DNA of 64,000 bases from Bacteroides sp. (GTDB lineage Bacteria; Bacteroidota; Bacteroidia; Bacteroidales; Muribaculaceae). Within the stretch, counting starts at the first letter, position 1; each line of letters starts with the position of its first letter. Position numbers and translations under genes: made by a program. The notes under the pieces were generated by a model, which was not told where the DNA came from, searched no databases, and worked only from the letters and a program-made list of their open reading frames with translations. The stretch covers positions 17,621 to 81,620 of the forward strand of contig JAAVEB010000002.1 in the NCBI GenBank assembly GCA_014801525.1, written 5' to 3'. This document shows, piece by piece, positions 34,970 through 43,470 of this stretch.

Positions 34970-35557
34970 ATGAAAGAAAAATTCACCACTATAACATCTA
35001 CTTGTGTTCCGCTTCCAATGGAAAACGTGGACACTGACCAGATAATCCCCGCACGATTTCTCAAAGCTACCTCTCGCGAAGGTTTCGGCGAAAATCTATT
35101 CCGCGACTGGCGTTATGATAAAGAGGGCAACCCAATCAAAGATTTCGTATTGAACGACCCCACCTATTCAGGATGCGTTCTTGTCGCAGGAAAGAATTTC
35201 GGTTCAGGCTCAAGCCGCGAGCATGCCGCATGGGCTATCGCCGACTATGGCTTCCGTGTAGTAGTGTCAAGCTTCTTCGCCGATATTCACAAAAACAATG
35301 AGCTCAACAATTTTGTGCTTCCTGTCGTAGTGTCGGAGGAATTTCTTGCCGAACTGTTTGACTCTATCGCAGCCGATCCTAAAACCGAAGTCAAAGTTGA
35401 CCTGCCTTCGCAGACAATAACAAACCTCGCCACCGGCAAAAGCGAAAATTTCGAAATAAACCCGTATAAGAAACATTGTCTCGCCGAAGGTCTTGACGAT
35501 ATTGAATTCCTTTTGTCAAAAAAAGCTGATATCGAAGCCTACGAAGCTGCTAAATGA
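34970..35557 (+). CDS. leuD: 3-isopropylmalate dehydratase small subunit
   Basis: Swivel-domain partner of LeuC. 195 residues. The signature [14 protein letters not shown] near residue 18, then [16 protein letters not shown] with the substrate-phosphate or carboxylate-binding serines, and [14 protein letters not shown] all match LeuD. Its stop overlaps the start of the next gene as ATGA, so translation is coupled. Confidence 0.97.
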   Translation: MKEKFTTITSTCVPLPMENVDTDQIIPARFLKATSREGFGENLFRDWRYDKEGNPIKDFVLNDPTYSGCVLVAGKNFGSGSSREHAAWAIADYGFRVVVSSFFADIHKNNELNNFVLPVVVSEEFLAELFDSIAADPKTEVKVDLPSQTITNLATGKSENFEINPYKKHCLAEGLDDIEFLLSKKADIEAYEAAK

Positions 35558-37071
35558 CAACAAAAATAGAAATAATGGACACCACCCTCAGGGATGGTGA
35601 ACAAACCTCAGGCGTGTCATTTTCCGCCTCTGAAAAATTGTCGATTGCGCGATTGCTGCTCGAAGAACTCAAAGTTCATCGGGTGGAAATCGCTTCGGCA
35701 CGCGTGTCAGACGGCGAACGCGATTCGGTGAGGGCTTTATGTGACTGGGCGCGCTCCACAGGCAATCTTGACAAACTTGAAGTGCTCGGCTTTCTTGACA
35801 ACGGAAAGTCAATAGAGTGGATTAAAGATGTCGGGGCGAAAGTGGTGAACATCCTGTCGAAAGGGTCGGAAAAACATTGCCGCCTGCAATTGAAGCAAAC
35901 TCCCGAGGAACACGTTCAAAACATCAGAACCGAAGTGATGAGGGCGATTGACGCCGGGCTCGACGTGAATCTATATCTCGAAGATTGGTCAAACGGGATG
36001 AAAAACTCGCCCGCCTACGTGTTCAATATGATGGATGCCATAAAGGACCTGCCAATAAAACGATTTCTACTCCCTGACACTCTGGGAATATTAAATCCCT
36101 ATGACACCTTGGCGTTCATGCACAAGATGACGACACGCTTTCCCGACCTTCATTTTGATTTCCATGCCCATAACGACTATGACCTCGCGACGTCAAATGT
36201 TTACGCCGCCATCAAAGGTGGAGCGAAGGGAATCCACGTCACAATCAACGGGCTCGGAGAGCGCGCCGGAAACGCAACCCTGTCAAGCGCGCTCGCTGTC
36301 ATCCATGACCAGCTTCAATGCGAAACCGGCGTGGACGAAAGCAAGGTGAACAAAGCAAGCCGTATCGTAGCTTCATTTTCAGGTATAACAATACCGCCAA
36401 ATAAACCTATTATCGGCGAAAGCGTATTCACCCAATGCGCCGGCGTGCATGCCGACGGCGACAATAAAAACAATCTTTATTATAACGACCTGCTTCCTGA
36501 ACGATTCGGGCGTGAGCGCGAGTATGCGCTCGGCAAGACATCGGGCAAAGCCAACATCAAGAAGAATCTTGAGGCTCTTGGCATAGTTCTTTCCGATAAA
36601 GATATCCAGAAAGTGACACGCCGCATCATAGAACTCGGCGACAAAAAGGAACTGGTGACGCAGGAAGACCTGCCATTCATTGTAGCCGACGTGATAAAGC
36701 ACGTGGAGCAACAAGACAAAGTCAGGGTGATAAATTATGCGCTGAATCTGTCGCAAGGACTGCGCCCTACCGCGACGGTAAAACTGTCGATAAACGGTAC
36801 CGAATATCAAATGAGCGCTGCCGGCGACGGACAGTATGACGCATTTGTAAAAGCGGTGAGAAATATCTATACCGAACTTGGCAAAGAATTTCCCATCCTT
36901 ACCAACTATGCAGTCAACATTCCGCCGGGAGGAAGAACCGACGCATTGGTTCACACCACCATTTCCTGGGATTACAAAGGTCATTCGATGAAAACCAGGG
37001 GACTTGACGCCGACCAGACAGAAGCGGCAATACAAGCCACACTCAAAATGCTAAATATTATAGAGAATTAG
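35554..37071 (+). CDS. cimA: Second LeuA-type synthase, probable (R)-citramalate synthase
   Basis: 505 residues of the DRE-TIM metallolyase family. It has [46 protein letters not shown], and a C-terminal LeuA-regulatory domain. It differs from the leuA product in the N-terminal substrate region ([17 protein letters not shown]) in the way CimA-type proteins do; they join acetyl-CoA with pyruvate to give citramalate, which LeuCD and LeuB then carry to 2-oxobutyrate for isoleucine. Its place between leuD and leuB fits shared use of those enzymes. The pyruvate specificity is inferred; a second isopropylmalate synthase is the alternative. The gene starts in a 4-base overlap with leuD. Confidence 0.75.
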   Translation: MTTKIEIMDTTLRDGEQTSGVSFSASEKLSIARLLLEELKVHRVEIASARVSDGERDSVRALCDWARSTGNLDKLEVLGFLDNGKSIEWIKDVGAKVVNILSKGSEKHCRLQLKQTPEEHVQNIRTEVMRAIDAGLDVNLYLEDWSNGMKNSPAYVFNMMDAIKDLPIKRFLLPDTLGILNPYDTLAFMHKMTTRFPDLHFDFHAHNDYDLATSNVYAAIKGGAKGIHVTINGLGERAGNATLSSALAVIHDQLQCETGVDESKVNKASRIVASFSGITIPPNKPIIGESVFTQCAGVHADGDNKNNLYYNDLLPERFGREREYALGKTSGKANIKKNLEALGIVLSDKDIQKVTRRIIELGDKKELVTQEDLPFIVADVIKHVEQQDKVRVINYALNLSQGLRPTATVKLSINGTEYQMSAAGDGQYDAFVKAVRNIYTELGKEFPILTNYAVNIPPGGRTDALVHTTISWDYKGHSMKTRGLDADQTEAAIQATLKMLNIIEN

Positions 37072-37114
37072 CGCCAACGAAAAATAAGTAAACAACAATA
37101 AAATAAAGACAATT

Positions 37115-38176
37115 ATGAATTTTAAGATTGCTGTGTTGCCCGGCGACGGCATCGGTCCTGAAATATCGGTTCAGGGAGTCGACGTTATGGCAGCCGTTTG
37201 TGAGCGTTTCGGCCATACTGTAGAATTCAAATATGGCATTGTAGGAGCTTCGGCGATCGACGCTGTCGGCGATCCGTTTCCCAAAGAGACACTTGAACTT
37301 TGCAAGGAGAGCGACGCTGTGCTTTTCTCGGCTGTCGGCGACCCGAAGTTTGACAACGACCCGACAGCGAAAGTGCGTCCCGAGCAAGGGCTTCTCGCCA
37401 TGCGCAAGCAGCTCGGTCTATTCGCCAACATCCGTCCGGTAGAGACTTTCAAGTGTCTTATCGACAAATCGCCCCTAAAGCGCGAGATTGTCGACGGAGC
37501 TAATTTCATCTGCATCCGCGAACTTACCGGAGGTATGTATTTCGGTAAAAAATTCGAATCAGACGACGTGGCTTACGACACCAACCACTACACCCGCAAG
37601 GAGATTGAACGCATCCTGCGTGTGGGATTTGAATACGCGCGTAAACGCAACAAGCATCTCACTGTTGTCGATAAAGCTAATGTCCTTGCCTCGTCGCGCC
37701 TGTGGCGTAAAGTGGCTCAGGAAATGGAGCCGCAATTCCCCGATGTCAAGACCGACTATATGTTTGTCGACAACGCTGCAATGAAGATGATTCTCGACCC
37801 CCGCTTTTTCGACGTCATGGTCACTGAAAACACATTCGGCGACATCCTCACCGATGAAGGGTCGGTCATTTCAGGCTCAATGGGATTGCTCCCTTCGGCA
37901 TCAACCGGAGAAAGCACCCCTGTTTTCGAACCTATCCACGGTTCATGGCCTCAGGCTAAGGGCTTGAACATCGCCAATCCGCTCGCCCAGATTCTCTCTG
38001 TCGCAATGCTGTTTGAATATTTCGGTCTCGCCGAAGAGGGCAAGCTTATCCGAGAAGCTGTCGATGCATCTCTTGATGCCGGAGTCAGCACTCCCGACAT
38101 CACCGGAAATAAGGGCACTCAATACGGCACCCGCGAAGTGGGCGCCTGGATTGTGGAATATATACGTAAGAAATAA
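37115..38176 (+). CDS. leuB: 3-isopropylmalate dehydrogenase
   Basis: Oxidatively decarboxylates 3-isopropylmalate with NAD, and would also act on 3-methylmalate from the citramalate route. 353 residues. Visible: [10 protein letters not shown], the substrate arginines in [13 protein letters not shown] and [11 protein letters not shown], the catalytic tyrosine-lysine region ([10 protein letters not shown]), and the metal-binding DNAAMKMI and [10 protein letters not shown] segments. Last gene of the leu operon; an 18-bp terminator follows 17 bases after the stop. Confidence 0.97.
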   Translation: MNFKIAVLPGDGIGPEISVQGVDVMAAVCERFGHTVEFKYGIVGASAIDAVGDPFPKETLELCKESDAVLFSAVGDPKFDNDPTAKVRPEQGLLAMRKQLGLFANIRPVETFKCLIDKSPLKREIVDGANFICIRELTGGMYFGKKFESDDVAYDTNHYTRKEIERILRVGFEYARKRNKHLTVVDKANVLASSRLWRKVAQEMEPQFPDVKTDYMFVDNAAMKMILDPRFFDVMVTENTFGDILTDEGSVISGSMGLLPSASTGESTPVFEPIHGSWPQAKGLNIANPLAQILSVAMLFEYFGLAEEGKLIREAVDASLDAGVSTPDITGNKGTQYGTREVGAWIVEYIRKK

Positions 38177-38193
38177 TAATTCTCCAATATCGC

Positions 38194-38240
38194 ATCAAGA
38201 CTGCCGCCACGCTGAAACGTGGCGGCAGTCTTGATTTTAT
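38194..38240 (+). terminator. Strong terminator of the leucine operon
   Basis: An 18-bp perfect stem (38194-38211 with 38218-38235), G/C-rich in the middle with a 6-base loop, followed by TTTAT. Confidence 0.9.
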
Positions 38241-38288
38241 ACCTAATGAATATCCCTTATGTATCCACGATAATTACACATTTATTCC

Positions 38289-38296
38289 TATCTTTG
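38289..38296 (+). promoter_or_regulatory. -7 box of an unidentified transcript
   Basis: TATCTTTG, a perfect TAnnTTTG box, 49 bases after the leu terminator. Transcription would start near 38303. The -33 region is not convincing. What it transcribes is unclear: see 38365-38868. Confidence 0.5.
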
Positions 38297-38364
38297 CAGT
38301 GTCAAAGGGGAATCCAATCCTGCGACAGACATATATCAGGAAGCGTTTCGCTTCATTCCGCTTG

Positions 38365-38868
38365 ATGAATCTGGACAATTCACCACTGAGTAAGGAATGC
38401 AGTCAGATGCTCCCTCTTGGTTGCTGCGTATATGCATTTATACATAAAAGCCAAGAGTGTGAGCCGGCATATTCTCATCTTTACTCATGGCTGTCCAGAG
38501 CCTATCAAGCTGATGACGCTATATCGGCTCACACTTTCTTTATATGCCTGCTTGTTTTTCATCATTATATCGTCTTCAGTGCCGAGAAGCGTCCTTACCA
38601 TCCTATGACTACACGAACATCGAGCCGTCTATACGCACTGTCGCGCAGGTATTGCGGCGCCGCCAGCCCGCTCACGACCTATATCCTCGGACGGATCATA
38701 GGCATATCCATGCGTAAAGCCGGGCTCGGCATCACACAAATCAACACAGAGCATTTGCTCGGCAACAGTTATTACGGAGTCGCTAATGCCAATGGAAAGC
38801 AGATTCACCTGTCAATAAACGCCGACACGGCAGGAAACATAACCTGTCGAACGGCGTCATTGAAATAA
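38365..38868 (+). CDS. Doubtful orphan ORF in a promoter-bearing, structured interval
   Basis: The frame is open for 189 codons (from a GTG at 38299); the first ATG after the predicted transcription start is at 38365 and gives 167 residues. The N-terminal part is cysteine- and aromatic-rich and does not look like a folded domain. The last 85 residues (from 38605) have codon use like the neighbours and contain GLGITQINTEHLLGNSYYG and GKQIHLSINADTAG, so a real gene remnant is possible there. A second frame (38544-38717) is also open. An 11-bp inverted repeat (38456-38466 and 38525-38535) and a small hairpin at 38341-38353 suggest RNA structure. It may be a coding gene, a decayed gene, or part of a non-coding RNA; I cannot choose. 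Confidence 0.25.
   Translation: MNLDNSPLSKECSQMLPLGCCVYAFIHKSQECEPAYSHLYSWLSRAYQADDAISAHTFFICLLVFHHYIVFSAEKRPYHPMTTRTSSRLYALSRRYCGAASPLTTYILGRIIGISMRKAGLGITQINTEHLLGNSYYGVANANGKQIHLSINADTAGNITCRTASLK
38456..38535 (+). repeat. Long-range inverted repeat in the orphan interval
   Basis: AGTGTGAGCCG at 38456-38466 is exactly complementary to 38525-38535; a further four pairs (ATAT at 38469-38472 with ATAT at 38521-38524) add to the helix after a two-base bulge. The loop is about 48 bases. As RNA this gives a 15-bp arm. Confidence 0.45.
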
Positions 38869-38878
38869 TACCTCAGTG

Positions 38879-39535
38879 TTATTTTATCAAACCGAGCAAT
38901 TCAGGAAGAGCGTCGATGACAGCTGTAGCTCCGGCAGCTTCCAGGTCTTTGCGAGAGGAGTTCCCGTAGGTCACCCCGACAGTCTCACAGCCGGCTCCGC
39001 TCCCCATCGCGATATCAACCGGCATGTCGCCAACCACAATCGCATCGGCAGGAGACACGTTCAGCGTTTCAAGCGTTTTCAGGACCGGCTCGGGATTAGG
39101 TTTGGCATGGGTCACGTCGTCAGCGCCAATAATCAACTTGAAAAAAGACGATATATTATTCTCATCACAGAATTCGAGCAAAGACCAACGGGAACGTGAC
39201 GAAGCCACCGACATTTCAATCCCCATGCCATGCAACTTCTCAAGAGTCGCCATCACACCGGGATATAGCTTCGGGATCAGTTTTGACTTATTGATAATAA
39301 AAATTCGGCGATATGCGTCTACACATTTTGCGATCTCATCGTCAGAATAACCGGGATATAATTGGCGAAAACCCTCTTCCTGCGGCACTCCGATGGTGGC
39401 TTGACATTCGGACTCAGAACGCGGCTCCGCGCCCACTTCTTTTATAGTCGCCTGATATGTGGCAATAATTGTTGCCGTGGTATCGGCAAGAGTTCCGTCA
39501 AAATCAAATATAATCAGTTTCGGATTCATACTCAT
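38879..39535 (-). CDS. HAD-superfamily phosphatase (phosphoglycolate phosphatase-like)
   Basis: 218 residues, cytoplasmic. HAD motifs in order: I FDFDGTLADT (nucleophile aspartate), II VASSRSRW, III with the lysine in THAKPNPEP, IV VVGDMPVDIAMG. The helical cap between motifs I and II (about residues 20-90) is of the C1 type seen in Gph and PgmB enzymes. It probably removes phosphate from a small metabolite such as 2-phosphoglycolate; exact substrate cannot be told. It has its own promoter box and is separate from the sigma module upstream. Confidence 0.9.
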   Translation of the reverse strand: MSMNPKLIIFDFDGTLADTTATIIATYQATIKEVGAEPRSESECQATIGVPQEEGFRQLYPGYSDDEIAKCVDAYRRIFIINKSKLIPKLYPGVMATLEKLHGMGIEMSVASSRSRWSLLEFCDENNISSFFKLIIGADDVTHAKPNPEPVLKTLETLNVSPADAIVVGDMPVDIAMGSGAGCETVGVTYGNSSRKDLEAAGATAVIDALPELLGLIK

Positions 39536-39583
39536 TTCTTTTTATTCTCTATAACAAATTCCACCCACAAAGGATTGATTGCG

Positions 39584-39591
39584 CAAAATTA
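39584..39591 (-). promoter_or_regulatory. -7 box of the HAD phosphatase gene
   Basis: TAATTTTG on the minus strand, overlapping the T-rich end of the terminator that closes the sigma-factor module. Start near 39577, leader about 42 bases. Confidence 0.5.
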
Positions 39592-39640
39592 CAAAATAAA
39601 GCAGGAATCGGGAAAGATATTCCATCAATCCCGATTCCTG
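39591..39640 (-). terminator. Terminator of the sigma-factor module
   Basis: A 12-bp stem (39602-39613 with 39629-39640), followed on the minus strand by CTTTATTTTG. It lies 43 bases after the stop at 39684. Confidence 0.7.
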
Positions 39641-39683
39641 AAATCATAACTATTTCTTGTTTATGCAGCCTTTAGTATTATTT

Positions 39684-40148
39684 CTATTTCCTGTCACGCT
39701 TCCATAGCTTATTCTTATTATAATAAGTCTTGTCCAAATCTATAAATTCATCGTCGCCATAATAAATTGTAGAAGATCCTTCTCCCGGAGTAAAAGGACA
39801 TGAAACCCTTGACCGACGTCCGTTGGACGAAACAAACGACACTTCAACTCTAAACGCGTCGCTGCCGTTTACCGGTTTAGTCACAACCAACACGTCAGAG
39901 ACTCCTTCCGAGGTTATTCCATCGGCGTTCACATGCAGCCCTTTTCGGGGTTTCTCCATTTTAAGAAAGAATCGACTTCCCTCTCCGTTAACATCCTCTA
40001 CAAGCACCTCAGCGCTGTTCAATGTAAAATACACGTCAATTATATGCGCATTAGAAGCCTTTAAAAGAGTGTCAGGAGCTGTAATCTCCACACAATGGGC
40101 TATTTGAAAGGCGAAAGCCATTATTGCAATAATAAATAACTTTTTCAT
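39684..40148 (-). CDS. Small secreted protein of the sigma module, uncharacterised
   Basis: 154 residues with a signal peptide (MKKLFIIAIMAFAFQIAHC), which may end in a lipid-carrying cysteine at residue 19 although the lipobox is poor. The rest is strand-rich (YFTLNSAEVLVEDVNGEG, FRVEVSFVSSNGRRSRVSC) with a charged C-terminal tail KLWKRDRK. I do not recognise a family. It follows the DUF6108-like gene by ten bases and ends the four-gene transcript headed by the sigma factor. Probably a periplasmic or surface protein made when that sigma factor is active; this is inference. Confidence 0.7.
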   Translation of the reverse strand: MKKLFIIAIMAFAFQIAHCVEITAPDTLLKASNAHIIDVYFTLNSAEVLVEDVNGEGSRFFLKMEKPRKGLHVNADGITSEGVSDVLVVTKPVNGSDAFRVEVSFVSSNGRRSRVSCPFTPGEGSSTIYYGDDEFIDLDKTYYNKNKLWKRDRK

Positions 40149-40158
40149 ATACCTAAAA

Positions 40159-40605
40159 TTACATTGATTTAAACAATCGGTTAGCCGCCTGCGCCGAAAT
40201 ATAGCCCTCCATATACAGAAGCATCACACTGCTCAAGGCGTTCTTAGGTCCGTCAAGATAACATATATAGCGATTTATCCTACGACCTTTAACCACTTTC
40301 GGCGGCAGCGTGTAGAACGCATAATGAAGTTTCCCGTTTTCATAAGTTACCTTTTTACCGGTCGCCTGCTCCCCGTCCAATTTCAGCAACGGAGTGATTT
40401 TAGAAGCATATTTATCAGCCGGGCCTTTAAATAACTGCATTAATGTAACTCCCTTGTTAGGGAGATCGCCACTCATTATCATCAACTCAACTTTTGGATC
40501 TTTTTCATATCCTCCCTCAAAAATCTTATCGATATTGAGTCCTGTTTTGGCGTGTAGCGTCACTGCAAGCACCGCAAGAAACGCTAATAATGTAATTCTT
40601 TTCAT
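40159..40605 (-). CDS. Small secreted protein, DUF6108-like
   Basis: 148 residues with a clean signal peptide (cleavage after LHA near residue 19). The mature protein has LNIDKIFEGGYEKDP followed by two beta-strand pairs and RRINRYICYLDGP, and resembles a Bacteroidales-specific family (DUF6108) that is usually encoded next to an extracytoplasmic-type sigma factor and its regulator. I cannot confirm the family without a search. It lies 26 bases after the putative anti-sigma gene. A periplasmic role, perhaps in sensing or as a target of the sigma factor, is inferred from context. Confidence 0.7.
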   Translation of the reverse strand: MKRITLLAFLAVLAVTLHAKTGLNIDKIFEGGYEKDPKVELMIMSGDLPNKGVTLMQLFKGPADKYASKITPLLKLDGEQATGKKVTYENGKLHYAFYTLPPKVVKGRRINRYICYLDGPKNALSSVMLLYMEGYISAQAANRLFKSM

Positions 40606-40631
40606 ATTCCTGTCATGTTGTAGTTATCAAG

Positions 40632-41081
40632 TCATTCGGCTCCGACCATCTTGTCAAACCGACTGTCCATCTCCTCTATACCATCGCTCATTATTGACAG
40701 ATTGGCATTGAAAAGCCTCATCACCTCATCCTCATCAGTCACTTTCACTCCGTTGACATAAGCTATCGACTTATTCTCCAATGATGACTCGGAGAAGTAT
40801 CGAGATATTCCTATACCGCCCGCAATCAGCAATGCCACCGAGGCGGCGATGCTAATCTGACGCAGCACTTTACGCGACACAATCACGCGCTCGGCTGGCT
40901 TCCGGAGCCCCATCACGGCTCTCGCCTCATCAATAGCAGGATGACTGACCCGGGTAACAGCAATCGCGCGGCGCAATCGTCGCTCCTCCTCATCGCTCAG
41001 CCGGCAATCAAAATAAAGTTCGATTGCTACAAGCATCGCTTCAAGAGAGTTTAATGATATTTGCCTATCTTCATTTTTCAT
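40632..41081 (-). CDS. Putative anti-sigma factor, single-pass membrane protein
   Basis: 149 residues. The first 72 are cytoplasmic and helical, with LVAIELYFDCRLSDEEERRLRRAIAVT resembling the N-terminal helical bundle that clamps a sigma factor. One membrane helix follows (about 74-92, ISIAASVALLIAGGIGI), then a short periplasmic part. Its start overlaps the sigma gene stop by four bases (ATGA), the usual arrangement for a sigma/anti-sigma pair. No zinc-binding HxxxCxxC motif is visible, so it is not of the ZAS type. Function is inferred from topology and position. Confidence 0.72.
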   Translation of the reverse strand: MKNEDRQISLNSLEAMLVAIELYFDCRLSDEEERRLRRAIAVTRVSHPAIDEARAVMGLRKPAERVIVSRKVLRQISIAASVALLIAGGIGISRYFSESSLENKSIAYVNGVKVTDEDEVMRLFNANLSIMSDGIEEMDSRFDKMVGAE

Positions 41082-41614
41082 AACTGTTGTCGGTATAATT
41101 CTCTAATAATTTTACGGGCACGGCTGAGCGTCATCCTTACATTTTCCTGTGTCATGCCAAGAGATTCGGCAACCTCCGCATACCCGATATTCTCCAGGTC
41201 GTGAAGCCGGAAGACAGCAAGCTGCTTCTCATTAAGACTTTTCTCAGCAAGCGCCACAACAGCCTCATAGATTCCATCACGGGATGAAGACTCTTCCTCT
41301 ATCCCGATATCGCCGGTTAACTCAACCCTTTTCCCCCCGTGAGTTTTGAGGCGACGTGTGCGATCAATGGCGGTGTTGTAGACAAGAGCGTAAGAAAGCC
41401 TGCGGGCGTCAGTCTCGCTGTCAATATTCTTATAAGATGTCCATAGACGGCAAAATGCGTCATGAAGAGCATCCTCAGCCTCATTATCATCGCCAAGTAT
41501 TGAACCGGCGAGATGCTGAAGCTTGCATCGCAATTGCTGAAATGTCTTTGTAAGAATATTATCTTCCACTGCTTCTTTTTGACCTTTTACCCCTATAACG
41601 CAGTGAAGATTCAT
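41078..41614 (-). CDS. Sigma-70 family (ECF-type) RNA polymerase sigma factor
   Basis: 178 residues. Region 2 (DDNEAEDALHDAFCRLWTSY, then residues that melt the -10 region) and region 4 (LNEKQLAVFRLHDLENIGYAEVAESLGMTQENVRMTLSRARKII, here seen as the ending helix-turn-helix) are clear; regions 1 and 3 are missing, as in ECF sigma factors. It directs RNA polymerase to a small set of promoters, probably including its own operon. It is first of four genes with the putative anti-sigma factor and two secreted proteins. Promoter box at 41641-41648. Confidence 0.93.
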   Translation of the reverse strand: MNLHCVIGVKGQKEAVEDNILTKTFQQLRCKLQHLAGSILGDDNEAEDALHDAFCRLWTSYKNIDSETDARRLSYALVYNTAIDRTRRLKTHGGKRVELTGDIGIEEESSSRDGIYEAVVALAEKSLNEKQLAVFRLHDLENIGYAEVAESLGMTQENVRMTLSRARKIIRELYRQQL

Positions 41615-41640
41615 TTGTAACAGCGGCTTCTACATTTTTT

Positions 41641-41648
41641 CAAATTTA
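41641..41648 (-). promoter_or_regulatory. -7 box of the sigma-factor module
   Basis: TAAATTTG on the minus strand; an ATTG at 41666-41669 gives a 17-base spacer, slightly short. Start near 41634, about 20 bases before the ATG. It abuts the ClC stop at 41665, so no separate terminator is seen for the ClC operon. Confidence 0.5.
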
Positions 41649-41664
41649 ATTAAAAAAATGCTCG

Positions 41665-43470
41665 TCAATCTTCCGAATAGTGTCGCAACACCCGTCGATA
41701 AGAATTGAAAATCTTGGACTTTGACACGAATCCCACATATTTGCCCTGTTCAACAACCGGCAGATTCCACGCCCCTGTTCGGTCGAATGTTTTCATCACG
41801 TTTTCCATGGTATCGCCGATCTCAATCTTTGCAGGGGGAGCGGTCATGAATTTATGGACAAACATCCTTTTATAAAGATCTGGGCGGAACATTATATTTC
41901 GGATATCGTCAAGCAACACCACACCGGTGAGCATTCCCTCGCTGTCGACAACGGGAAATAGGTTGCGGTTGGACTGCGAAATAACATCAACCATCTGTTT
42001 CAGGCTCATGTCGGGCGTCACCTTCATAAAGTCATCCTCTATCACGCTATTGATTTTCAACAGTCTCAGCACTGACTTGTCCTTATGATGGGTAAGGAGC
42101 TCTCCGCGCTTTGCAAGACGGATGGCATAAATACTGTAGGGCTCAAATATTTTTATCGTTCCGTAAGAAATAATCGAAACTATCAGCAACGGAAGAAACA
42201 GATTGTAGCCGCCGGTCAATTCTGCCGTGAGGAAGATAGCCATCAAAGGAGCGTGCATGACTCCCGACATCACTCCACCCATTCCTAGCAGAGCGAAATT
42301 CTTAACCGACAACTCTATTCCGAATCCGAGGTGATTAAACAGATAGGAGAAAAAGAACCCGAGCATGCAGCCCAGATACAGCGACGGGGCGAAAGTTCCG
42401 CCAACACCTCCGGCTCCATTGGTAGAAGATGTCGCAAAAGCCTTTGTCAGACACAATCCCCCAACATAAAGAATGATGAACCATGCGTTATTTCTATCGC
42501 CATAGAAGATAGAGCCGTCCACCGCCGCTCCGGGGTCGCCATTAAGCATAGCCGTTATCACCTCATAGCCCTCTCCGTAAAGCGGGGGAAAAAAGAAGAT
42601 CAAGCCCGCAAGAATCGCGCCTCCGATAGAAGCCTTGATCCATGTATTCTTGATTTTCGAATAGAATCCCTCCATGAAGTTTATAACCCGGATAAAATAG
42701 AGCGACACAAATCCACACAAAACACCAAGAGCTATCACATAAGGAATGCGTCCGGTAAGAAAAACATCGCTTTGAGCAAAAAAGAACTGGGTTTCATATC
42801 CGGTGAAAACATAGGCAACCGTGGCTGCTGAAATCGACGCTATCAGCAGCGGCATGACCGAAACCGTCGTGAGGTCAAGCATCAGAACTTCAAGAGTGAA
42901 CAGGGCTCCCGCAAGCGGAGCCTTGAAGATTCCGGCAATACCGGCGGCGGCTCCACATCCCACCAAAATCATCAGCAATCGCGGCGACAGCCTGAACGCC
43001 TGCCCCAGATTGGAACCTATAGCGGCGCCGGTAGCGACAATAGGTCCCTCGGCTCCTACCGACCCGCCAAAACCGATGGTTATCGACGAGGCAACAACGC
43101 TGGTATAGCAGTTATGAGGTTTCAACCGGCTCTTATTCTGAGAAATCGCATAAAGCACCCTTGTCACGCCATGAGAGATATTGTCCTTAACTACATATTT
43201 CACATAAAGACTGACAATCACGATGCCGATGAGCGGATAGAGCAAGTAAAGGTAGTTCCCGCTTGTTATGTCGATATTGAGCAGCAACGTGCTTGCGATG
43301 AAGTGAATCATCCACTTGAAAGCCAACGCTGCGAAACCACAGATAATGCCGGTTATAAGAGCAAGTATAAGTATGAGGTTTTTCTCCTTAATGTGCTTTT
43401 CACGCCATGCGAGCATGGCGTAAAACCATTTGGAGGTGTATAATTTCACTTTACCCAATTTCGTCATCAT
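41665..43470 (-). CDS. ClC-type chloride channel/antiporter with CBS pair
   Basis: 601 residues. The membrane domain has the selectivity motifs GGSVGAEGP at 135-143 (gating glutamate 141), GAAAGIAGIFKAPLAG and GGVGGTFAPSLYLG, with about ten helices before it ends near residue 440. Two CBS domains follow (about residues 460-515 and 540-595), which usually bind adenine nucleotides and modulate the channel. ClC proteins move chloride, often against protons, across the inner membrane. Its start overlaps the stop of the sugar-phosphate transferase gene by four bases, so it is the third gene of the tsaC transcript. Confidence 0.95.
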   Translation of the reverse strand: MMTKLGKVKLYTSKWFYAMLAWREKHIKEKNLILILALITGIICGFAALAFKWMIHFIASTLLLNIDITSGNYLYLLYPLIGIVIVSLYVKYVVKDNISHGVTRVLYAISQNKSRLKPHNCYTSVVASSITIGFGGSVGAEGPIVATGAAIGSNLGQAFRLSPRLLMILVGCGAAAGIAGIFKAPLAGALFTLEVLMLDLTTVSVMPLLIASISAATVAYVFTGYETQFFFAQSDVFLTGRIPYVIALGVLCGFVSLYFIRVINFMEGFYSKIKNTWIKASIGGAILAGLIFFFPPLYGEGYEVITAMLNGDPGAAVDGSIFYGDRNNAWFIILYVGGLCLTKAFATSSTNGAGGVGGTFAPSLYLGCMLGFFFSYLFNHLGFGIELSVKNFALLGMGGVMSGVMHAPLMAIFLTAELTGGYNLFLPLLIVSIISYGTIKIFEPYSIYAIRLAKRGELLTHHKDKSVLRLLKINSVIEDDFMKVTPDMSLKQMVDVISQSNRNLFPVVDSEGMLTGVVLLDDIRNIMFRPDLYKRMFVHKFMTAPPAKIEIGDTMENVMKTFDRTGAWNLPVVEQGKYVGFVSKSKIFNSYRRVLRHYSED

